Of a DNA stretch of 64,000 nt, positions 55,790 through 64,000 are shown piece by piece. This stretch comes from Euryodendron excelsum. Its lineage: Eukaryota; Streptophyta; Magnoliopsida; Ericales; Pentaphylacaceae. The position numbers were made by a program, and so were the translations under genes. A model generated the notes under the pieces. The model did not search any database. It was given only the letters and a program-made list of their open reading frames with translations, and was not told where the DNA came from. How positions within the stretch are numbered: the stretch's first letter is position 1; the number at the start of each line of letters is the position of its first letter. Where the stretch lies: contig CM065398.1 in the NCBI GenBank assembly GCA_033060915.1, forward strand, positions 3,756,501-3,820,500, read 5' to 3'.

Positions 55790-58700
55790 CTAAGCTCGTC
55801 TCTTGCGATTATCTTCCTCATCATCATCAGAGTCACCACTCTCACGGAAACGAGGATTCTTCTCCTGTTGCATCAAAGCAATTTTTCATCATGTTGCAGG
55901 AAAATATGATCCCTAAATTCTCCAGTTGTGAAAAATGTTGAAAATATTAAGAAAACATGGAATCTGTATTTCTATTGTATTTTCTCCCTGTATTTTTCAA
56001 CCCAAGGCTTCTCTATTTGTCTGGAATCATGTTCATTTTTTTTTTTTAAATAACTATCTGGAATAATGGTCATTGCCAAATCATCATTAGTCATGGTATG
56101 CCCATCTTTCAATTAAATGACAGCCTAACCCTCCAACATGTTAAAGCTATGGCAAATGCAAAAAGCATTCCAGCAAAAAATAAATAAGGTAACAATTACC
56201 AAATCAAACCAAAACAAAGCGAATAGAATTAAGGCGTAGAAATCAACTACTCAGAAATTACCGGTCTCGAGTCAGGATCAGGATTTCTCCGGGATTCATG
56301 GTCTGAATTTCTCTTTGAGATCTCTGGCCCATGGCGGTCATCTTCCCTATATCGCTTCCGATGGTAATCTATTACTCAAAAAGCAAACGAAAGCAATGAA
56401 TTATCAATAGTTATAACAAACGCAGATAATAAACACAAGACTTGTGCAGGGAACAAAAGTCTTCGACAATTTCATATTACCTCTACCATGCCGATTAAAG
56501 CCACCATGACCATGGTTTCCACCGTGTCTACCATCTGCAGAAGTTAAAGGTCAGCTGTTGCAATAAAAGAGGAGCCGCCAACCATGAAGCATACGGAGTA
56601 AGGACCAGATAAGCAAACCAAAACATGATCATTATTTATTCAAGTATCAAATGAAGGGAAGGGCCATTCTTGTTTTACTATTTGTAAAAAAAATAAACAG
56701 TTGTAAAAAAATTACAATTCAATTGTTACTAGCTAAAGGGCTAGGAAATATAGACAGAAATCATACCTTGACATGTCCGTCAAACACCGACACTTCGTGA
56801 GAACTTAAGACACACCCCAACACAAACCAGACGCAAGTCCAAATGTGTCGCAATATTCTTTAATTCTTTAAAAATTGAATAGACTTCGGACAGGCACCGT
56901 CAAACACATACAAGGTCTTGATGAAAGTTTGAAGAAAATAAAAAGCAGGTGAAATATTAAAATGAAAGAAGTATGGATTATACATGTTACTCCTTTCTTT
57001 AGGCTAGATAATTTTAGATACCCTCAACCACATTCATTTCCAATTTGTTCATGAATACTTCGGGCTTCTTAACAAGACATTAATGCTTTGCATTCCCCTT
57101 TTTTTCTAAAGCCAGGAACTAACTTAATTGTAATAATATCAATTGTCACATAAAAATAAATAATTTTTCATATGCATATAATCTGAAGTGAGAAATAAGG
57201 AACTAAACTAGGAAATATAACCTGAAGTTCTATTCTCTCCAAAGACTTCTAAATCCTCTATTACAACAGATTTATATAAAATTTCAGCATACTTGGCCCG
57301 TAAGTAATGCTAATATGGAAACCATTTGACATAAAGATAACCTATGCCCAATAAATAAGCTAAACCCTCACAGGGAAAAAATAACCTGACCCGGTTCTGT
57401 AATCAGATGAATAAAACCAAGATCCATTCAAATTGGCATCTATATCTTCTTCCTTACCTCATAGTTTGAGAATTATCCAACAACCTTGGTGACAAAATGT
57501 TTATGTTTGTCCTAATGTTATGCATGCCAGCTGTCATAGATCCATGGTCCGCTTAATATAATATTAGATGTAGCCATTGGCACAATCTTATGCAAGAATT
57601 GTGCACCAAGTAAATCTCCCTTTGAAAATTGAAATTGGCATATTACAACTGTCAGTTCCCTCCCGACAACTAGCCAAGGAACTGAAAAAGTCTAGAGATT
57701 GGAATTTCTTTTAGCCCCAGACTAAAAACAAAATCTTGAGAGACGAAATTCCCAAAGCTACCACTATCAATAATCAATGTGGAATGTTACCCATGACAAA
57801 CACGTTTAGCGAGAAATATAGAATTACGTCACCAATCAAAATTTCGAGCTCAAGGATATGCCTTGGTTTGACATAATAGTAACTCCATATTTGTATCACC
57901 ATCAACATCAACATAAGACACGTCAGCCTTTTCTTCAGTGACAATATCTTCATCATCATCATCATCTTGCACCGCCAAAGTTACTTTATGGTTGGGGCAT
58001 GCACTAGCTATGCGACTCCCCTCACTTTTGAAACAAGCAATTTTTGTTGGCTGGGATTTATCTTCAAAAGATTTTGGCTGCAGCGGCAGTAATTTAAGTG
58101 CTAAATTTGATAGCCCCAAAGTACTCTTGCATAAAGTAGACGATCGCTTTAGCCTCTCTTCAACTTGCATAACCATTTGATATGTCTCCACCACTGTCCA
58201 TAGTCTAAAACTAGCCATATCATCTTTGGATAGCAATTTATAACTTATAACCTAGCTATGTATTTTTTATGCAAGTACATCTTCTCGTTCATATATCCCT
58301 GCTCTCATGGACAACTCCTAACTTTTGGGTTTATTTGTCAACTCTATCATCTCCTTGCTGTGATAAAAAGGCTTTGCTGGTAATTCATTAGAAGAAATCT
58401 GCCCTTTGAAAGAGTTTCATCTTCCCATTAAAGTCAACCACTTTTAAGTTAACACCATTCTCCCCCATCAACAAATTTTCATTCATGTTTCTAGTACCTG
58501 TGTGACCCTAGGTTGATATCTGGGATCATAAATACAACCCATATGAGGAGGATATTCAAAGAAATCTATTGGTTGCCCTCTAGGATCCATGTTTATAGCT
58601 TGCTGCCCATAAACACCAAACCTAGTATTCAGCTGCCCCCATCTGCAAAATGATCTAGTTGTTCCTTATTTCCTAAAATCACATTTTGCAGATCCAAAAC

Positions 58701-61700
58701 GAATATTATTGCTACCCTGTTGCCTAATATCATGCATTTGGCATGCAATGGGTACATAAGTGTGCATAGGCCGTGGAGGAACTTTTCCAGCTAACTTTTG
58801 CAAGCCTTGTTCAACTACAAATGGAGAAGATTGATTTCAACTTTACCTTTGCCTTGATCTCCATTAGATACTTTCTCCAAAACAGTAGTAATCTTGTTTT
58901 CAATAGGTTGTAGGCAATCATCATGATCATTACTCTTTTCATAACTTTTCAATCAAACATTCAAGTGTTCAATCTTCTCATGATGATACTTGAGTTTTTT
59001 ATCACAAGTAGCGAATAGCTCCATGGAACACTATCTACACAAGGAAGCCACTTTCACCGGAACCTTCCCCTTCCATACTCCTTTCCATGGGAGCAAGGTT
59101 TTTTTAATGTGATTAGTGGTTCTCATGTAGATGAGATTTTCTAACATTATATTTTGTTTCATGGATTTTTTGATGTTTGCATCCTTTGGTTCAACAATTT
59201 TTTGAATTTACATACTTGGAGAACATGAAATACGATTAGCAGATGGCCAAAAGGGAATCTCCTTCATGATAGTATCTTCAGAAGTTTAATACTATATTCT
59301 ATATTCTTTTAATACCATAATTGTTTAAATGGCATCTAGGCAGATTTGAATCAAACATTATGACATGTTCATGACCTCATCAACTTATTGCATGGATAAT
59401 TTTTCAAGCTATAGTAGTGTTCTCTGACATTGTAATGTTCAAAGAACGCCTAAAAATCACAGAACAATCAAGCATAAGTTGACTCGTATGGCCAGCTCAT
59501 CCTCACCCAAAACCAAGCAGCAGAGGATCGATACATTAGTCTTCAACTAATTTCTAGGTAAGCATGACCATTGCACACACAACTTTTCCTGCCAACAAAT
59601 TTCTGTGCTAAACGTGTTTTGGTTACAAATTTACAATAGTAAATTATAAGGCTGTCTTAGACTAAGAAAGAGGGTTAAACAATTTTTCTTTGAACATATT
59701 TGGGCCTCCACATCCACATCCACAAGATGGCCAAGCAGGGCCTTGGCACATCATGAGGTAGGATCAGCTCACATATTGCTAACAAGTATGTGGCTAATCC
59801 AATTCAAGCAAAACATCGGCTACCTACTTCAAAGCACAGTTCCCGTGCTTTTATTTCTCAATGATGTTTGTTTCTTCTGACATTTCTATTTATTTCCGTC
59901 ACGTAACTTAATTACCAATTTAATACGTTCCAAACAAAGCTCCATTAGTTTGCTTTTGCATTAAAGCTTTGCTTATTCAGTCAAGATAATGCATCACCAT
60001 ATAGATGGGGTGCATAACTGAAGTATGTAAACAACGCATACTTTTTTAAAATTCAAATGCCAACAAAAACACTAAACTATTTATGCACCATTGTTAAGAA
60101 ACCAAACTTACATTGTTGGTACCTTCAAAACAATATATATATAAATAAAAATACTTTCAAACTTACAGTGAGATGGCATAACAGGTGGGAAAGAGCCCAA
60201 TGATCCAGCACCATAATCTACTAGCTGCCTTTGTTCTTCCAGCTCTCTCTGAACCAATTTTCCGTAACCACCTCTACGTGTAACTCATTAAGGAAATTGA
60301 ATATGCAGTCGCAATTTTTTCGAGTATTGATGAAATTGACCTCAACCAAAGAAATAACAATATTATTTGCTTAGGAATGCAACTTCATACATCCAACACA
60401 GAAAAGGTGCTACGAGCCAGGGAGCATGGATACCATCATGGGACACGGATACAACACGATGCGGACATGTTGACATGGATATTTTCAAAAGACAAAAGAT
60501 CAAGACAAGACACAACAAGCAAATGGTAACAAATAAATATATAGAAACTGATATAATTTCTAATAAGTAAATATTACATTGAAGTACAATACAAATATAT
60601 CTATATTTTATCATATCAAAATAGTAAGAAATCATTTTTCATATTCTATATATTGTAAAAGAAGTGTAAACAAGAGTCCTAATATCTATTTTAAAAAGCT
60701 CTATATAAATAAATGAGAAACTTTAGGCTTTAAAAATCATGAAATTAAAATGCTTAAAGTAGGAGGGTGAAAAAGCAAGAATCCACATTGTTTGGATTTT
60801 AATTATTGGTTCTTAAGTTATTTTCTTTAAACTTGCTATGTCTTCATGATTTAAGTGATAGACACATGTCCAGTGTTTGAAGCATGTCTAGTCCTAAAAA
60901 AGTAATATGCTTCCACATCATGAGTTGCAGCAGGATTAACATCCAAATATGAATTCATGTCACAATAAAAGAGTTGATGAACATAGAACAATTTATACTA
61001 CACTGTAATTGAAGCATGTCAACTCGAAGTGACACTGCAAATTTTTCACTGATTAACATTTGCCTAATGTCAACAGGATTCATATTGCCAATCGGTCAAT
61101 ACCACTGTGATTATGCATGTCTTCTCCCCAAGACTTCTTACATGGAGGATCAAATAAATAACCTAACCCATGATACCTGGACACTTTGCAATAAGTGAGC
61201 TATCAATGTTCAAAAGAAGTCACAGAACACAAACTATGAGAAAGGAAGTTATGTCCAACATATGTAAATGTTGGACAGATATCCAACAGGCATGTTCAAT
61301 AAATGTAGGAACATCTTATTACCCTACAAGTAGTTACACCGGCCAATTCCTAAAACAATTTACTATGGTATGTGCTATATAGGAAGAAAATTGCAAGGCT
61401 CCACAATTTGGTTAACTCCTGGTAGCTGACACGATAACGTTCAAAATATGCAGGACATGACACGGCTAGGACATGGCAAAAGAATATATATTTTTATATT
61501 TTTTTATATGTCATACATATAAATATTTTACAAAAAAAAAGTAAAAAATATACGATATAACACCAATTAAAATTAAAAAAAAAAATAACATATTTCACTA
61601 ATTAATCGACAACAAAGTTTTCTTACTTCCAAAATAAACGCCATTCTTTAGTTTTAAAATTTATAGTTTAGCCCACGCTATGTTGTTAAAGTGTCCAAAA

Positions 61701-63616
61701 TGGCACAAGCGTGTCCCAGCCATGTAAGTGAAGTGTCCAATTTACAAAAATAAAAATAAAAATAAAATCCGAACAATTAAAATGAAGTGTCCAACACGTG
61801 TCCACGCGTCCCATGCATGTCGGTGTCTGACATGGGTATGGATCCTCCAACATAGTATCAATGCTTCCTAAGTAGGAGCTAGTTATGGAATTTAGTCATT
61901 AAGGCTGCAGTCCCTCGACGGAGGAGCAAATGTAGTACACAAAATACATGAAAAGCTGTGGAAGAAAACCATGAAGGGCAGTCTACATAGAAAATTCAAT
62001 CACCCTTCACTTCTCTACCTAGGAGAGAAACGAGAGGGAAAATGAGGGAAAGGGAAAGGGAAAATAAGGGGGGAAAACACGCTCTCTTTCCTTCCTTTCC
62101 CTTCCCTTCCCTCCCCCAAGTTCCAAACAGACTGTTAATGATAAGTAGTTGAGAATAGAGTAGTGACTCCTAAGAGGAAAAGAAAAATATCATGAAAAGG
62201 AAAAAGAACCGTGAAAATTAGAAGTGGTCAGGCTTTGTTAGATCTTTAATGGAATAAAGTTTCTCGTAGGCTGGAACCATAGAATAGAATGTCAATGCCT
62301 ATCCAGCAACTCAACAAACACTTGAACAAAACACTTGGAGATAATAGCAGAAAAATTGTAACACCACGACTGTACTGTTCTGCCACCAAGGAAGAGAGAG
62401 AAAGAGAGAGAGAGAGAGAGAGTTGGGTGGAATTGCATTATTGGTTTATATATTTTGGCACAATCTAGTTTTCTCATTATTATTAAACCATAGAAATTTA
62501 CCCCATGTATCCAACTCCATGCCTCTGTAGTAACCAAAACCAGGATACCTCAATTATTCTTTCATATTAGGAGGGAAAGAACTGAAGGAAACTCCAAAAT
62601 TTTATGTCAACCTAATCTGTCCAATGATTTTTAATAAGATGACCACTCTTGAGTATAGAAATCCACATGTAAAAATAATGTATCCACACAACAATATGCC
62701 ACAAGATCATACAGTTACCACTCAAGACAGTTAGAGAGCCATGTGATTTTATATACTTTTAGATCACACAAGCTGAATGTTAACGTACCCCATTACTTCT
62801 ATTTCACCTTCTAAGTTACATGCACTCGGGTGTCGGGTGCTGGTATGCATCTCAATGTCATATTCATTTAATTCCCATGCCCCTGATACGGGGATCAGCA
62901 AAACATTCTTATTCTTAATATACTTCTAATATTTTCTAGAGTAAAATAGTGTTTACTATTGAAGCATTTCATACATAATATTAGAGTTTTATGCACAATT
63001 TTATAATAAACTCAAATTACTGAACACTTTTATTACTTAAATGTCAACAATACATATTAGACATAGGTCCACACCTATACTCTTACTCAAACGTGGAGTC
63101 CAAATGTCAAGTGTCCAACACAGGTACTCCATAAGTTTTAGAAGAGTCCATGTAACATAGATCACACTCAGTAACTATATAAAAACATGAACTGTTAACC
63201 AAAGGCACATCAAGCACAATTTACAACGTCATTCAGAAAAACACCTCAACAAGTGCCAACACAAACAAGCTCCCTAGCACCCCTACAATTGAACTACCTA
63301 CTCGAGGCGAATATCAAAATGGAAAGAGAAATTATATCGACCTGTGTATCACAAGGTTAAAAGGATATCTGGATCATAGTCAGTGCGATATTCGTCCCGT
63401 ACCTAAACAGGAAGGAAAGTCATGAAATAAACCAAATATATGTGTAAACAATGAGTGATCAATATCAGGCACATCACCTGTCCACCAGTTCGGCCACGTC
63501 CCCACTGCCTTCCCTCTTGGAATCCCCAATCAAAATCCACACGAATAGGACGATCATCAAGAATTGTCCCACTTATATATTTCACAGAATCTTCAGCATC
63601 TTCTCGAGAATAGTAC
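55790..63616 (-). CDS. CBP20: Nuclear cap-binding protein subunit 2 (CBP20), last six exons, 5' part beyond window
   Basis: Binds the m7G cap of nuclear transcripts together with CBP80. The complex promotes splicing, miRNA precursor processing and RNA export. Exons on the minus strand: 63616-63478, 63402-63369, 60277-60167, 56534-56481, 56368-56262 and 55864-55790 (TAG stop 55790-55792). All junctions keep frame and give 172 residues, against roughly 257 in the family, so about 85 N-terminal residues (most of the RRM) lie to the right of the window. Seen here are [17 protein letters not shown], then [20 protein letters not shown], then [19 protein letters not shown]. The tail is rich in G, H, R, D and E ([40 protein letters not shown]) with basic nuclear-import-like runs. 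Introns two and three are unusually long (3091 and 3632 bp). No defect was seen in the exons. Confidence 0.95.
57650..59050 (-). mobile_element. Degenerate Ty3/gypsy gag-protease fragment in a CBP20 intron
   Basis: Lies within the intron 56535-60166 in the same orientation as the gene. An open block at 58236-57850 carries a damaged zinc knuckle ([17 protein letters not shown]) and an acidic stretch ([18 protein letters not shown]). Further down, across stops, comes [12 protein letters not shown], then [16 protein letters not shown] at about 57780-57735, a gypsy protease active site (DSG). Upstream pieces ([27 protein letters not shown]) are weaker. RT and LTRs are absent. It may be the remnant of a larger insertion that lengthened the intron. 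Confidence 0.7.
62040..62125. repeat. Purine block facing pyrimidine block (fold-back) in a CBP20 intron
   Basis: gggaaaatgagggaaaggga-type sequence at 62036-62072 faces ccttcctttcccttcccttccctccccc at 62090-62118. The two can pair imperfectly. A phrase ttccaaacagactg follows. A comparable arrangement ends at ttccaaacacgg near 23470, so both may be copies of one small fold-back element. Confidence 0.5.
62388..62420. repeat. (GA)n microsatellite in a CBP20 intron
   Basis: Run of gaaggaagagagagaaagaga followed by pure ga repeats. Confidence 0.8.
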
Positions 63617-63751
63617 CTGATAAGTGCAGAATTTGACTGTAATTAAAGGTTATGATAAGTTGCTGCAGGAAGAAATTAACAAAAGATCAAGGTTTGCTAA
63701 CAAATAGCATCAAGACATAATGGTTCCTCCAGATTTCAGCAGGGCAATACA

Positions 63752-63983
63752 GTATGACGTAAGTAACCTTCCAGTTGCCACTTTAGTGCAGACTAATATT
63801 ACTGGAATTCCCCAATTCCATGAATGGGAAACAAGGCACAACAAATTGAACAAAAAGCATTAAAAAAAAAAAATTGGTCCACCCGATGCCACCATGGCAT
63901 AAAGTATGACATAAGTAACTTTCCAGTTGCCCCTGTAGGGCAGACTAATGTTACTGGAATTCCAATCCCATGAATGTGAAGCA
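63752..63983. repeat. Intronic direct duplication of ~80 bp in CBP20
   Basis: 63752-63832 (gtatgacgtaagtaaccttcc ... actggaattcc ... catgaatgggaa) is repeated at 63904-63983 with about 85-90% identity and a period of 152 bp. An A-run lies between the copies. It sits in the intron upstream of exon 63616-63478 and does not touch the splice sites. Confidence 0.85.
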
Positions 63984-64000
63984 AACAGCCAAATGTAGGT

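Larger units (their letters stand above)
60436..63125. repeat. Dispersed GTGTCC/GGACAC repeats in CBP20 introns
   Basis: Phrases of the type gtgtccaacacgtgtcca, ggacacggatacaacac and gtgtccaacacaggtac occur at about 60438, 61685-61850 and 63105 in this intron. Related phrases (caaacaccgacact, cggacaggcaccgtcaaacac) lie at 56780-56910 in the next intron. They look like pieces of one dispersed plant repeat family. No ends or TSDs could be set. Confidence 0.45.
60278..63368 (-). other. AT-AC (U12-type) intron of CBP20
   Basis: The donor after ...GATCCAG is ATATCCTT at 63368-63361, the U12-type 5' splice site. The acceptor ends in AC at 60279-60278, preceded 10-11 bases upstream by TTCCTTAAT, a match to the U12 branch site. 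Joining G to GT restores DPGRGGYG in frame, while no GT-AG choice does. Plant CBP20 genes are known to carry a U12 intron. At 3.1 kb it is long and holds several repeats. Confidence 0.93.

Noticed and set aside
1..64000. tRNA or rRNA genes
   Set aside because: No cloverleaf-like A/B box pair or rRNA sequence noticed; only tRNA-complementary PBS segments were found.

Overview
The window is nuclear DNA of a flowering plant, most likely a eudicot. This rests on plant-type Mutator, CACTA, Athila and Tat elements and on a plant-style nuclear cap-binding protein gene with an AT-AC (U12-type) intron. Only one ordinary host gene is convincing: the 3' two thirds of CBP20, on the minus strand at 55790-63616, running off the right edge. 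Everything to its left is mostly transposon, much of it nested or decayed.

Layout. 1-2361: decayed minus-strand Mutator-like (mudrA) transposase, cut by the left edge. 2390-5700: AT-rich and purine-rich repeats, including a 30-bp tandem repeat made of two dyads per unit (4440-4613). 5826-6648: solo LTR with TSD ctaaa. 7781-8117 and 21053-21190: three copies of a ~200-bp tandem repeat, split by the next element. 8138-21003: complete but dead Athila-type Ty3/gypsy element on the minus strand, with two LTRs, TSD caatg/taatg, PBS, PPT, a gag lacking its capsid part, pol, and a third ORF. 23994/23998-37574: Tat-lineage Ty3/gypsy element on the minus strand with 0.9-kb LTRs, TSD gctta, gag, protease, RT, two RNase H domains and integrase. 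Its 3' part carries a separate plus-strand (antisense) gene with a plant mobile domain (PMD), its own TATA-like box and likely introns. 38698-39100: possible hAT-like element. 39393-41737: 2.3-kb solo LTR with TSD gatag and an internal 72-bp minisatellite. 41934-43984: non-autonomous CACTA element. 44220-48856: three abutting LTR fragments (TTCGAA-palindrome family, an antisense copia-like LTR, and an Athila-like LTR plus gag remnant). 48857-52333: 5'-truncated LINE ending in poly(A). 52334-55500: AT-rich intergenic. 55790-64000: CBP20, with a gypsy gag-protease fragment and other repeats in its large introns.

How parts work together. The only probable host function is RNA metabolism: CBP20 pairs with CBP80 as the nuclear cap-binding complex. 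The transposons look inactive, with stops, frameshifts and C-to-T type decay. The most interesting patterns are: (a) the antisense, intron-containing PMD gene inside the Tat element; (b) clusters of spaced 14-bp palindromes in the LTRs of three gypsy-like families, each built on a different core (CGTACG, TTCGAA, GTGCGCAC); (c) the 30-bp double-dyad array; (d) the AT-AC intron of CBP20. All family assignments come from motif reading by eye. No database search was run.
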